In this document: one piece after another, positions 28,395 to 39,708 of the stretch
Numbering within the stretch: the first letter of the stretch is position 1
How the letters are laid out: each line of letters opens with the position of its first letter
Assembly (NCBI GenBank): GCA_933822405.4
Contig: CAKOGP040002425.1
Span: forward strand, 51,373-115,372
Length of the DNA: 64,000 nucleotides
Direction: 5' to 3'
Source: Cylindrotheca closterium
Taxonomy: Eukaryota > Bacillariophyta > Bacillariophyceae > Bacillariales > Bacillariaceae
Translations under genes and position numbers: made by a program
Notes under the pieces: generated by a model
What the model saw: the letters and a program-made list of their open reading frames with translations, nothing else
What the model was told of the DNA's origin: nothing
Databases searched by the model: none

Positions 28395-28799
28395 CGTCCT
28401 ATTGGGTGTCGGAAATGACGGCCGCATTCGCTTGATATAGTGCAATTCTACTGTACTGGTATACCATCGTCCATGGCGCATGCCGTGTGGGAGGATGGAC
28501 CCCAACAACAACAACGCCAATATAACCTTCAGATTGCCGTCGATGATGGAGGATCAGATCAAAGAATAATGGAGGCTGTGGTAAAAATTAAAGCCTCTGA
28601 CGAGGATGATGAAGTCCAAAGACGTTACAGACGCGTGGCGGTCGAGAAATATCGGTACCAGTGATTGGAAGGCAGAACGACACCATAATAACAGCGCTAC
28701 TTTTGAAGATAAAGGATTCTTTAATGAAAATCCTAGAGAGGCTCCTCCGCCACCCCCAGGAGTAACTGATGCTGGGGTGGTCGAACAAGTGCGGCGATG
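28395..28799 (+). pseudogene. Partial decayed copy of the DPFF-protein C-terminus
   Basis: Matches the last roughly 390 bp of the preceding gene (GGAAATGACGGCCGCATTCG, CCAACAACAACAACGCCAA, GGAGGCTGTGGTAAAAATTA, then FNENPREAPPPPPGV…EQVRR). It has frame breaks, a TAG close to its 5' end, and lacks the whole N-terminus. The 3' flank is also duplicated (TATACCGCCGGATACT, CGGAAGTTGATTCAACTCAA occur after both). A third shorter trace of that flank lies at about 28954. Confidence 0.85.
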
Positions 28800-29640
28800 A
28801 ATTCACGAGTATATACCGCCGGATACTGATAGACTTGGTACTTTCGAAAATATCTGATTCCGGAAGTTGATTCAACTCAATGTACCGCCGTATACCGGCA
28901 CCTATATAAATCACCTGTATTGTGAATGATAGGGACCACACGAAGCGCGACGCTGAATTCACTAGTATACCAATACTACACTTACTTTAAATCAATGGGT
29001 TCACCGATGTATATATCGGTCCATATTATGCTTGTTGACCGCGAGCGTGTACTGTAGCCTGTTAGTACACGTTCGAAAAACTTCTAAGCAAGAGCGATGG
29101 AGTTTCAGGTCATGCCGTCGGCTTGAACCAAGACCTAACCTGATTATTGGAATGATAAGCTCTACTATGTACCTACCAGTACCAGGTACCATAATGCAGA
29201 CCGACAGATCGCAGGATCCACCTATCGTTCACTTGCGAAAATGTGCTGGCGCTATTTAATCTTAAATAGGGTTGGTGGTTCGCGTGACCAAAAGATCATG
29301 AACGATCGTGTTCTAGAACTCGTCGTGGGTCTTGGCCAGAAGAAACTTTTATTATGTATTTAGTACCACTGATATCTTGGTTGGGCGTCTTGATAAGAAG
29401 GACGAGACCTGTATTTTTACATTACGTCGTTCATTCAACATTATTTTCCTTTGATTTTATAAAAATAACCGGACAAAGTCGGAATCTGGTTCGACAAATC
29501 ATGTCACTTTTGACATTTTGTTATTTGAAACGAAGTCACTTTCTTTTCAGCCGTTGCGCCATTTTAGTCCTTGAATTCATTTCATCTGAACTGACAGTTG
29601 TAACCACAAGTGTTGTCCATTGAGAAAGCAGCAAAGCGCG
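28800..29640. other. Intergenic, no gene seen
   Basis: Contains flank repeats of the previous pair and TACACGT/GTACC-rich words. No credible coding frame; the frame running in from 29620 starts at TTG, so the ATG at 29641 is taken for the next gene. Confidence 0.5.
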
Positions 29641-31073
29641 ATGCCTGTCCACAGACGGCGCAAGAACAACCTCGTCTGGCCGGAGATGAAACAAACTGAG
29701 GAGTTTCTGGCGGCAGAATGCAACAAAGTCACCATGGAAGAACGAGCTCAGGCTTTAGATGATATCCATTGCGTCGGACGAGCGCTTGAGGAAGTTCCAG
29801 AGACGAGGGCAAGATTACTGAATGAATTTGATATACTAGTTCAATACGAGCGAAATCCAATCTATGAAATCGCTATCAACCAGAATCGAGCCTATGTTGA
29901 AGACCCTTCCTTTCGACTGCGTTTTCTGCGGTGTAACATGTACGACGTCCACCGATCAGTTCGTCAGATGATGAGATTTTTGCAGCACAAGGCAACATAC
30001 TTTGGGGAGGTCAAGGTGGCTCATGATATCATTATTGACGACTTGAATGATGATGACATAAAGCTCCTTTCGTCAGGATTGTACCATATTCAGGAAGAAA
30101 GAGACCAGAATGGACGAGTAGTACTGTATCTGATGAATCAAATTTTGGGAAAGAGTAGCGTTGACACGATGGTGAGTATGCTCTTTCGACGAACGATTTG
30201 TTGAAGAGATTTGATGGTCCCCTCGCAAACTCACAGCCCTCTTCAGATCAAAGTTGCATACTATATATTCAATAATGTGTTGATTCCCATTCCCGAAGTC
30301 CAATCAAAAGGAGTGAGTTCTTTTCATCTCGAGTAGGATCACCCTACTACAGCTCAAGCGCTGCTTCTCACCTTTCATATTTTTGAAATTAGTTTGTTGG
30401 CGTCTATTACGATGTAACGAAGCCAGAGGAGAATCTTGAGATGCCTGGGTTCACTTTCCTTGTTACGCTGATGGATGTCGTCGCATCAATTCCTCTGCGA
30501 CATTCTGCAGTGCACATTTGCTTGAAGCCCATAAGGAGCAGCTTGGTCCTGAGCAATACCCTTCTATTCTACACGCTCAACCAGTCACCGGCAGACACCA
30601 GAATTCGGACACGCATTCACTATGGCACGGATGCAGAGCTTCAGCTCGCTCTTCGAAGCCACGGCATTCATACTCAAAGGTGCCCTGTCGATTTAGAAGG
30701 CAATATTCGTAGGGACGTCTCCAATACATGGTTTCAGAAACAGGAAAAAACAGCAGATACACGGCACAATCCTCAGCTGGTCGTGTTGAATCAGCCAAGG
30801 CCACAAGATGTCCTGTTTGGGAAAGGATATGGGATCCAACACCACTTGGGCAATTTCTGGTTTCGGAATTACCTCATGTCGCACAGGGATGCATATGATA
30901 GTGCTCCACAATCTTTGCGGACAGAGATCTCTACAAAATTGGCTCGGACCATGTTTGAAAATGGGACCCGATTTCTCAAGCGAGCAGAGTCGGGGGAGTG
31001 GATGGAAGTCGACCTGCATGAGGCGACGAAGAAAGTTGGTCAGCTCTTCAGGACATTTCGAAAGAAGGCTTGA
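29641..31073 (+). CDS. CRAL-TRIO (Sec14-like) protein with C-terminal DUF6824 domain, copy 1
   Basis: Three exons: 29641-30171, 30247-30312, 30393-31073, joined by GT-AG introns of 75 and 80 bp at phase 0; 425 aa. Residues 40-110 are the helical CRAL-TRIO N region (RFLRCNMYDVHRSVRQMM). The lipid-binding domain spans about 130-290: SSGLYHIQEERDQNGRVV, then GVYYDVT, then RHSAVHICLKP, then RTRIHYGTDAELQLALRSHG. This is the Sec14 order. The last 95 residues are a DUF6824 domain: PQDVLFGKGYGIQHHLGNFW … KLARTMFENGTRFLKRAE … W.EV … VGQLFRTFRKKA. CRAL-TRIO proteins move or sense phosphoinositides and other hydrophobic ligands; DUF6824 is an expanded domain of unknown role in diatoms. No membrane span. 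Paired with a paralogue 1.5 kb downstream. Confidence 0.85.
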
Positions 31074-32593
31074 GGCTCAATATACTTGTTCTGTAAATAT
31101 GTACATCACAAACCGAGATGCTGCAAACAAAAGGCTAACAAAGTACCATCGGCTCAGTTCAGATGCGACGAGAGCCTATACTCTCAAACGTTTTAGGTGT
31201 TTCTATTTCGCTTTCAATCTCTAACTTACCATCCCTCTCACGACAATAGCCATTGGATGATGGACATCCGTACTGGTACTACCTTCGACGTAGATTAGGG
31301 GTTGCGAAAAGATAGTTCATTATCGCTTGGGCCCTTCGAGATTCGAGTTGGCAAATAATACAAATTTGAGACGCTTATAGTCCATAGTGAAAGGGAAAAA
31401 AAACTAACAAGGAAATTGTTACAGCGGCGACGAGGGACCAAATCCAAGAACGATAGAGCGAAACGAGGAAATTGATTATTCTAGGTTAGACCCGCTATAT
31501 ATCCTCGTATCTACGTTCAATCATCACCAAGGTCACCACCACCCAAGCCGAACCAGTGCCGTCATCAGTAACCACCATATGGGTGAAACGACGGCGTGCT
31601 TCACTCCATCATACGATAACCACACAACCAGCATCTACAGTATGTCAACAATATCAGTCATCTACCTGACAAAATTCATCGCAATCACATTCATCATTAT
31701 AACCCTCGTCGCCGTCACAGCCGATACAATGTTAGAAAAGCATCCGATTTTTTTCAATTTCCCTCTATTATTCCGTTCCATATGAAGGGCCAATTTGGGT
31801 TGCTGTGGTAGATACTTTCACAGGAGCAGGCCTGCCCTTTTCAACCTATATTATTTGCTGAAGATATATATTGCAGTGGTCCTCGAATGCGGATCGGTCG
31901 CAAGCATTCTCTTTTACTATCAGGATTCATTGATGCTGAAGGGCTCAAATAAGGGCGAAGATGATTTCACTAGTCTCGCTGTGTTTCCCGAAACGAGATT
32001 GATTCAATGAAAATGCCCAAATCCAACCTTTTCAATTGCAGAAAGCAACCTCGAGAGTGTCCTGTAGAATGAAGTTTTGCAGGTCGTTCGTGCTAGCTGC
32101 GAAACTACAACCCATCAATCTAAGTCGTGCTAGTTTAACTCCGATCGGATCAGTGTCACCTGTCTGTCACCTGTCATCTGTCACCAACATGTGGTGTGTA
32201 GGTGATGTTTTCAAGTCGTGCTATTCTCTTGCAGTCCGACCCGAAGCTTCTTGCCTGAAGAGAGCGCTGAAACGCTTTGGTCGTTATCTCGTGAATATTC
32301 TAAAAACTGGACAAACCAATGAATTAACCACCCTAGCGTTTCGGTCTTGGTAAGAAGCGACTTTCATTTATTAACAAGAATCACTGGGATGTCTTGACCA
32401 GAAGTGTCTTTTTAGTCCCAGCTGTTGTATTTTTAAAAAAATGATTTTGAGGTGGATAAAACTTCCGCTGATATACGTATTAGGTGGGAATAAAGTTCTA
32501 AACATCAAAAGACGTGACTTCTGGCTATTTACCCACATTTCGACACTTTGACAGCTGATTTCGCCATATCAAAAGAGCATCACATCAAAGTAG
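31074..32593. other. Intergenic with decayed counterpart of the 34.4-35.0 kb sequence
   Basis: Words near 31240-31330 (TGATGGACATCC, ACCTTCGACG.AGATTAG, TGGGCCCTT.GAG) and near 31715-31800 (TAGAAAAGCAT, TTGGGTT/TATGGGTTTCTGTGGTA) match the region after paralogue 2 in the same order. A His/Arg-rich reading at about 31675-31750 parallels the His-rich reading at 34771-35029. Nothing here is an intact gene. Confidence 0.6.
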
Positions 32594-33999
32594 ATGCCCA
32601 ACATCGCCTTTCAGGAAATGAAACAAACTGAGGATTTCCTAGCAGCAGAATTCAATAAAGCTACCGCAAAAGAACGAGCTGAGGCCCTGGACGATATTCA
32701 TTGCGTTGGAAGAGCGCTTGAGGAAGTTCCAGAGACGAAGGCAAGATTGCTGAAAGAATTGGATAGACTCGTTCAAGATGAACGAAATCCAATCTATGAA
32801 ATCGCTCTCAAACAAAATCGAGCCTACGTCGAAGACCCATCCTTTCGACTGCGTTTTCTGAGGTGCAACATGTACGATGTCCATCGATCTGTTCGTCAGA
32901 TGATGGCATTTTTGCAGCACAAAGCAACTTACTTTGGTGACGCCAAATTGGCTCTTGATATTGTTCTCGACGACTTGAATGATGACGCAATGGAACTGCT
33001 TTCCTCGGGACTGTTCCATATTCAGGAAGAAAGGGACAGGAATGGACGAGTAGTGTTGTATTTGATGAATCAAATTTTTCGGAAGTATAGTGTTGAGACG
33101 ATGGTAAGGATATTATATGATTGTTGAACACAACTCACATTGCCCCCGCAAACTCACCCGCATGTCTATCTATGTATTCCTTTTCAGATCAAAGTTGCAT
33201 ATTACATATTCAACAATGTGTTGATTCCTATTCCTGAAGTCCAATCAAAAGGGGTGAGTTCTTCGTGGTTGCATCTTGAATTTTTATGTAGGTGATTTTT
33301 CTCACCTTTTCAAAATACTGATACTAGATCGTCGGCATCTATTACGATGTGACTAATGCAGGGGAGAACCATGAGATGCCTGGACTCGCTGCCCTTGTCA
33401 CACTAATGGATGTCGTCGCATCAATTCCTCTGAGACATTCTGCAGTGCACATTTGCTTGAAGCCCATTAGGAGCAGTTTGGTCTTCAGCAATACTCTTCT
33501 ATTCTACACGCTGAGCCAGTCACCGGCTCGCACCAGAGTCAGGACGCGCATTCACTATGGCACGGATATGGAGCTTCAAATCGCTCTTCGAAGCCACGGC
33601 GTTCCAACTCAAAGGTGCCCGATCGATGTAGACGGGAATATCCGATGGGACATCTTGAATACTTGGTTTGAGCAACAGGAATATGTCAAAAAGTTTCTAG
33701 TTCAGCAGACGCCAAACCAGCCCAGACCACAAGATATCTTGTTTGGAAAAGGATTCGGAATCCAGCATCACATTGGCAATTTCTGGTTTCGGAATTTTCT
33801 CATGGCGCACAGGGAAGAATTTGAAAGTACTCCGAAATCTTTACGAAAAGAGATATCAACAAGATTGGCTCTAACCCTGTTTGAAAATGGTGCCAGATTT
33901 CTCAAACGAGCAGAAGTCAATGGATGGATAGAAGTTGAGCTGGAAGAGGCGGCGAAGAAAGTTGGTCAGCTCTTTCGGACGTTTCGAAAAAATACTTGA
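32594..33999 (+). CDS. CRAL-TRIO (Sec14-like) protein with C-terminal DUF6824 domain, copy 2
   Basis: Three exons: 32594-33103, 33188-33253, 33328-33999; introns of 84 and 74 bp at exactly the same codon positions as copy 1; 415 aa. It lacks the basic N-terminal MPVHRRRKNN of copy 1. Domain order and motifs are the same: RFLRCNMYDVHRSVRQMM, SSGLFHIQEERDRNGRVV, RTRIHYGTDMELQIALRSHG, then PQDILFGKGFGIQHHIGNFW and the basic tail. The middle exon (22 codons, IKVAYYIFNNVLIPIPEVQS) is identical in protein sequence, while the linker between the two domains differs most (KEYVKKFLVQQ-type insert). Both copies appear intact and under constraint. Ligand unknown. Confidence 0.85.
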
Positions 34000-34454
34000 T
34001 TCATTTTCACTGCTTCGATTGAAAATTTGGTTATAAGAGGTGCACAACAGTACTGCTGTACAGATGAGCATCACAGATCATGCACATTTTACAGCATCAC
34101 AGATAGACTGGCTCAAGGAATTTGAAACTTGAAGGCATTGTAAGAATACACACTATACAAAAAATGGCGCAAGGAATATTTTTATTATATTTCACGAGCG
34201 GTAAATGCGGTTCGAGTTATTGCAAGCGAACACAAAAATCAATCAATCGTCGTGGATTATTTGATCGTTTGCCAAACTTATTCTACCGTACCACAACACC
34301 GATACCAAGACAAACAAATAAATTGTATAATGCTTTCACCTTTTATTAGCCTGATTTCCTTTTCCTTTCCTCTCATAATAGCAGCTAATGATGGACATTC
34401 CCACTATACCTTCGACGGAGATTAGAAACTGGCGGTGGCCTGGGCAGCGGAGAG

Positions 34455-34712
34455 TTGGTCCTTTTCCTTTTCATTGTAATCATCACAATCATCCCAGCAT
34501 GGGCCCTTGGAGTCTGGGCAAATGAGGCAAGTCTGTACAATAAACTTGGAAATCAATCTGAAGTAAAGGAGAAAATGGCAGAGTGGGGAGAAGCGGGATC
34601 CAAGAGTAATGGAAAGAAGAAGAAAAAGACGAGCCCAGAGAAGAAACAGCTAAATGGGGATGACAACGAGAATGTGGACGAAAAAAAAGATTCTGGTGAT
34701 TTCAGATTGTAG
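34455..34712 (+). CDS. Possible small membrane protein
   Basis: An 85-aa frame: residues 1-21 are one strong hydrophobic helix (MVLFLFIVIITIIPAWALGVW), the rest is a Lys/Glu/Gly-rich polar tail. This is a plausible small membrane-anchored protein. However, right after its stop a second frame stays open and His/Arg-rich, and an acceptor-like TTTCAG lies at the end of the frame, so it may be the front of a spliced or frame-broken gene. The equivalent place after copy 1 of the duplication is badly decayed, which argues against strong constraint. Weakly supported. Confidence 0.3.
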   Translation: MVLFLFIVIITIIPAWALGVWANEASLYNKLGNQSEVKEKMAEWGEAGSKSNGKKKKKTSPEKKQLNGDDNENVDEKKDSGDFRL

Positions 34713-35029
34713 CTTGGACACTATATCCTTATAGCCGCATCTATAATGCTGAAATTGAAAACGGAGAAAGGCGTCATCATCGCCACCATGACAAGTCGAG
34801 AGATCACCACCGCCCCCATAGTCGAAAAAGTGACAGTCATGGTCATGGATCGGTAGAGCGAGAACACCAAAAACATAGACAAAATAATGGAGGGCACTAA
34901 TCTGGCAAGTTGAGATCACACGACCACACCATAGGCACAGTGACGGCGAGCATCATTCTGACCAACGAGATCGAAAGCTCCTTACTGATCCTTACAATCC
35001 GACCTCACCGCCCCAGTCGATAGAATAGT
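34713..35029 (+). pseudogene. His/Arg-rich coding-like remnant
   Basis: From 34713 a frame reads IVAWTLYPYSRIYNAEIE then a tract where His alternates with Arg, Ser and Asp (RRHHRHHDKSRDHHRPHSRK), ending at a TAA near 34900. A second His-rich piece (HHRHSDGEHHSDQRDRK) continues in a shifted frame to a stop at about 35029. Together they look like one His-rich tail broken by an indel, probably of the gene whose start is at 34455. Confidence 0.35.
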
Positions 35030-35843
35030 AGAAAAGCATTCAATTGTATTCATTCTCTCCGCTAACTATGCTCCTAAAAGCAAAGCCAGTATGGGTTTCT
35101 GTGGTAATATAGTCGCATTTTATTTCACAAGTGTAGCTTCTGATCAGAAACTCCCAATCGCAATCGACATTTTATAGCCTCTGACGACCGACTTCTAACA
35201 TAACTGAAATATGCTCTCGTCTATTTTATACTCATGAATTGTCAAAGCCATTCAAAAGTCCATCATTGGTTTCTGATCCTTGCAAATTTTCAATCTCTTT
35301 TTCTTTTCGACTCAATCGTCGCTTTATCGTTTGTCAAAGCTTTTGGGCAATCTCGTTCATTCATCCACCACATCTTGGTTTAATTGCTCGGATTTTCAAG
35401 GCAATCACGTGCTATATCTCTTTCAGTCTGAATCATCATCTTTGGAATTCAGTCCTATTATATTCTCATCCTTCCATAATGATCGATTAGCGATGCCTAT
35501 ACCTGCCTGGTACGATGAGTATCTATCGTATTCTCATGATCTGCGCGTGCGAATGAATCCTGTGGATTATTGGATTTTCAACGGTTTTTGGCTGGCTCGA
35601 CACGCGTCATTGCTTGTCTAAGTATCTTTATGATAGGCACGTGCCAAAAACTTTATTCAAAGATTCGCCACCAGATGATGGATCTTCCATCTGATCAGCG
35701 GCACTATTATTACTGTATATCATATCTTCGCATCATTTTATAGGCGGTAGTAGTGTTGCTGTGCATTGCAGTATAATATACCGGTACATATTATAAAAGA
35801 ATCTGGCAGTTCGCTTCAACATTATAATAAGCACCATAATACC
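35030..35843. other. Intergenic, no gene seen
   Basis: Includes the end of the duplicated unit (to about 35110) and pyrimidine-rich sequence. A TACCGGTA palindrome lies at 35779, 65 bp before the next start codon, close to TATAATATA. Confidence 0.5.
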
Positions 35844-38833
35844 ATGGCCTCAGCAAGTGAAAACGATCCTCTCTTGTCGGAAAAGAAGGCAGACTCGTCT
35901 CCTGAGGAGTTCATGTTGTCCTTTGAAGATCACTTTTCATTGGAAACACCTTCGGACAATGTGAGACTTCGCAACAACTCTGTCCGAGTCTATAGCAGCG
36001 GAACCCAGCAGTTTCAAATCATTTCGACCAAGAACGAATTGAAAGCAAAGGTCACATCCGACGGAAGTTCTGGTCTTTCCATGCTGCGTGGATGGTACAC
36101 TTTGATTGCCGTTCTCATGATGGGATTTTTGTTGATCTTTTGCTTGCAAGTCTTGCTCTTTTTGTTTGTCAGCTTGGTCATGGAAGGTGGGCTTTCTTCC
36201 AATCAAAAGCTCAATGTCTTTCATCTAGTGGGAGCTGTCCTTTCCATTCCTTACTTTGTCTATGGATTGGCTTCCACTCTGACCATGGGATCTGAATTTG
36301 TCTTGGATACTTGGAATGGACATAAATTCTTTCGAAGCATTCTACGTTGGTCTCCAGTCTTTATTGACTGGTTTTCTTTCTTTGCGTTCTTGGGAATTCC
36401 ATTGATTGTCATGATTACCAGAATGTTCCAATCGCCAACGTTCTGGGAAGATACCGCCTTGGCTTGGTTTGGCTGTGTGACGGTTTACTTTTGCCTATTC
36501 AGTTTTGGCGTCTTTGTCTTTGAGATTTGGGGAGCTCTCGAGCTTCTCAGTCATCATCCCAAATACGCCTTGTTGGATCTCAATATCGGCGCGGTCCGTG
36601 AATTTGCCAGGCGTGCCATCATGTTGCGAATGCAGCATGCTTATTCTGGTTTGAGGACCCGTACCTTCTTTGTGGAGGGAGGTCAGGCACTTCCCACCGC
36701 CAACGAATCGTATGAAGAGACGGAAAATGTGGACACCGAGTTTGTCATTACCACTATCTCTCTATGGACGCGATTCTCTCAATGGTTGCCGGACAAATTT
36801 TTCTTTGAATACGACCCCCCAAAGAGACAAGTGAGTACCTACCGCAATGTTTTGAATATGAATGGATGGCATGTACTTGTAGTTTTTGATTTTACTCCAA
36901 CAACATGACTGACGCACAATCAAATCAACCTTGCTCTCTTTTAGTTCAATATTGAAGACGTCTTGGATCGGGAATACTTTGTGACCGATGCTACATGGAG
37001 TCTCGAAAAGGCCTTTTGTCGTCGCTCCAAGGCCCGATCTGTCATGGTGGTCAATGGAGAGTCAGCTCTTACCAGTGCTCAAGTTTGGTCCAGTTTGATT
37101 TGTGCCTGTGTGGGATACATTTTGATTGTGGTGCTCTTTGCTGGATTCTTGGCTTTTAATGGAGCCAATACCATTGTCATTCTTGTCTTGACGGGACTTT
37201 TCATCTTTTTCAATCGAGACAAAGGACTGAACGCATACAAGTTATTTGATTCCTACAAGGATACGCTCAGGAGACGCGATCCGGAATCGAACGATAGTGA
37301 GACTCTCTATCAGATTACGGAGAGCCATCGACTGACACGGCCTTCCGACAAGATTTGTTGGATCTTGTTTGGGTGCGAAATCTTCTTTCTACTGATCTTT
37401 CCCTTTTGGATGCTCTGCGATATCGGAAATGGTCCCATTGCGAAACTATTTGTCCTCCTTGGCTTGTTCTCGGCGTGCCGTCATTACTTGAACGTACCAG
37501 TGGTCTTGACCGAACTTGGCAATTTGGATCTTTTGGATGGCAAATTCATCCGAGGACGAGATACGGAGGAACCATCCGCGGAGGACAAGTTAGAAGATTG
37601 GCTCGAGAAGAACCGTCTTTCTAAGATTGTGGCCCGTATTAGTCAAGGAGCACGCAAAGATACTTGGTCCAACATTATTGGAGGTATGGTTACTATTTTC
37701 TTTTTACTCTTCCTCGCTGCCTTTGGGGCTGGTTCGAACAATGGAGCCGAAGCGGATACCTCCAATCTGTTGCACGATTTCGAGTACAAGCCATTGGAGA
37801 ATACTTTCAAATACCCAACTTGCTCGCTCACTTCGAACTTTGCGCTTCCGGGATCCAACGAAACGGCACTTGCCGATTACACCTTTTTGGCGGGCGTTGC
37901 CTACAATGCTCCCGAATCCATGCCCGGATTGTTGGATGCTTGGTTTGGAGAAGACGTGGCCCAAGACAACCACGAGTTTGTAACAGAGTATCGCAGTGGA
38001 TTGGCAGTTGACTCGGCAGTGCACTACAAACTCATCACCTTTCCAACCCTCAATCCTGAATTCGCCATTGTCGATATTCGTGGTACCAACAATGGGTGGG
38101 ATATGATTAGTGATGCTCAGCTTTGGTCCGCTGCTTGGTTGGCACAAGCGGTCCGTGCGATTCTACCATTGGGGGCCATTTGGTCACCCATTATTGACAA
38201 TGTCGTGGCGATGATTGGGGTGCTACAGACGGAGACACTTCGTAAGGTTGCCTTTTATGTGCAGACCTCAGACTTTGTCGATCACCTAAAGGAGAAGGGC
38301 ATGTTCAAGGAATTGCGTGTGACGGGACATTCCCTTGGTGTAAGTTGTCTTGACTGCTGTTGATGAATGCATCAATGCATGCCTCCTAAAAGTGACGGAT
38401 GTCTTTACTCACAATCTCGTTTGCTTTTCTTTCTATATTCGATTTGTAGGGAGGCCTTGCAATGATCACTGGTGCCCAAACGGAAACACCCGCAGTCGCT
38501 TTAAGTGGCCCCAACACGATCATCACCCGTCATACTTTGGAGCCAGAAGTTTCGTTGGACTCGCTTGAAAAATACACCTTCAACATTATCCCAGACCGCG
38601 ATCCGGTTCCTGCCATTGACGATCCTTCCAAGAACTACCAGAGAATCAATTGCCTTGCAGCTCCCAGCCGATTTGCGGATTGCCATACTGCAACTCGAAG
38701 TCTTTGTGATATTTTGTATACATGTGGATCCGGAAATCGACCGGTTCTTTGTGAATGTGTCGCTTTTGGATATCCAGAGCCCGAACCCACTGGAGATCGT
38801 ACATTCCGGACCGCATGTAAGGAATTTCTCTAG
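35844..38833 (+). CDS. Polytopic class-3 lipase (DAG-lipase-like layout)
   Basis: Three exons: 35844-36830, 36945-38339, 38450-38833 (introns 114 and 110 bp); 921 aa. Start at ACC-ATG-G. About eight hydrophobic spans: four at residues 85-240 (LIAVLMMGFLLIFCLQVLLF; HLVGAVLSIPYFVYGL; FFAFLGIPLIVMI; VTVYFCLFSFGVFVF) and four at about 355-620. The lipase domain follows (about 640-890): TFLAGVAYNAPE, then IVDIRGTNNGWD, and the nucleophile elbow G-H-S-L-G-G, which is created exactly across the exon 2/3 junction. A downstream Asp (DRDPVP) and His (DCHTATRS) are candidates for the rest of the Ser-Asp-His triad. The C-terminus has about ten cysteines, suggesting disulfides and a lumenal or external active site. 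Likely acts on glycerolipids at a membrane. Confidence 0.82.
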
Positions 38834-39708
38834 AGTGTCCTAAATAGTTGGTAGACGAAAGAAATTGCGATGCGCGTAATCCTAAACAAAGAAATAGTGA
38901 TACCAGTAATCCTAAACAAGTTCTGTTATCGAAGACAAACTGCTAATTGCGACTACAGTCCCTCCAATCTAAGTGGCGCTGCGTCTAGGGAGCTTGCACA
39001 AGACGGGATCGTCGGACCACAAGAATGGTAAAGTGTGAGACGAACCTCTCTGTTGCGGTCGTATCTTCGTACCGTATGATACTCGCACAACGAAGCGTTT
39101 GGAGAAATATAAAATGTCGCAGAAGACGACGAAAGATCGCAAGTTCCACCAAGTGCTGGAAGAAGCTCCGAATGAGAGTCTTTTTTTACACACGTTAAAA
39201 ACCAAGTAAAGTGAACAGTCTTTGGGGATTAAGACTCACTGTGGGGAAGCAAGAACATTTTGATTGGCTGATTCGGTTGCGTTTGACGAGCGTATTCCGC
39301 TCTTGTTAAGTATTTCCTGTGTGTTCCTTCCGGAAAAAACGTGACAGGGAACGAATAAGTGACACCGCATGAGATAACACTGCCAAATCAATCGTAGTTG
39401 CAACATTCAATATACAGTACATAGTAACACAAACGCAGGTCTGTTGACATCGTTGAATAATACATCTACGAACAAGGTATGTTGGATCTGTATGGGATAG
39501 TCGATCAGCATTGCTACCAAGCGATTGAGACTGTCGATGGGGCTGAATCAATCTGCGTGTTCGGATCTTCAAAATGAACATATATCTCGTGTGCTCACAT
39601 CTTTTTGCAATCCCTCTTTGATTGATGCATTTCTAAACATTCATTGCCACTTCGATTCTTTATCTTTCTGTCTTGATCCATTTTACAACCTCAGTACAAG
39701 CAAACAAC
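38834..39708. other. Intergenic, no gene seen
   Basis: Has a short direct repeat (GTAATCCTAAACAA at about 38877 and 38911). A 31-codon frame at 39114-39209 (+) with Lys/Glu-rich sequence is too short to support. The 5' leader of the next gene is pyrimidine-rich. Confidence 0.5.

Larger units (their letters stand above)
29641..35110. repeat. Tandem gene duplication of about 3 kb per unit
   Basis: Unit 1 (about 29.6-31.8 kb) and unit 2 (about 32.6-35.1 kb) share coding exons, intron positions and 3' flanking blocks. Exons are far better conserved than introns and flanks. Confidence 0.8.

Noticed and set aside
29276..29300. GGTTCGCGTGACC word considered as a tRNA T-arm
   Set aside because: No matching acceptor, D or anticodon arms nearby.
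37704..38147. 147-aa minus-strand frame
   Set aside because: Opposite the lipase exon 2, which has clear domain motifs and correct splice sites on the plus strand.
39525..39708. N-terminal extension of the four-fold repeat protein as one uninterrupted frame
   Set aside because: It starts at TTG and is not protein-like; a short exon (39709-39790) joined by GT-AG to 39874 gives the missing start of module 1 (GIWGTTTYVGP).
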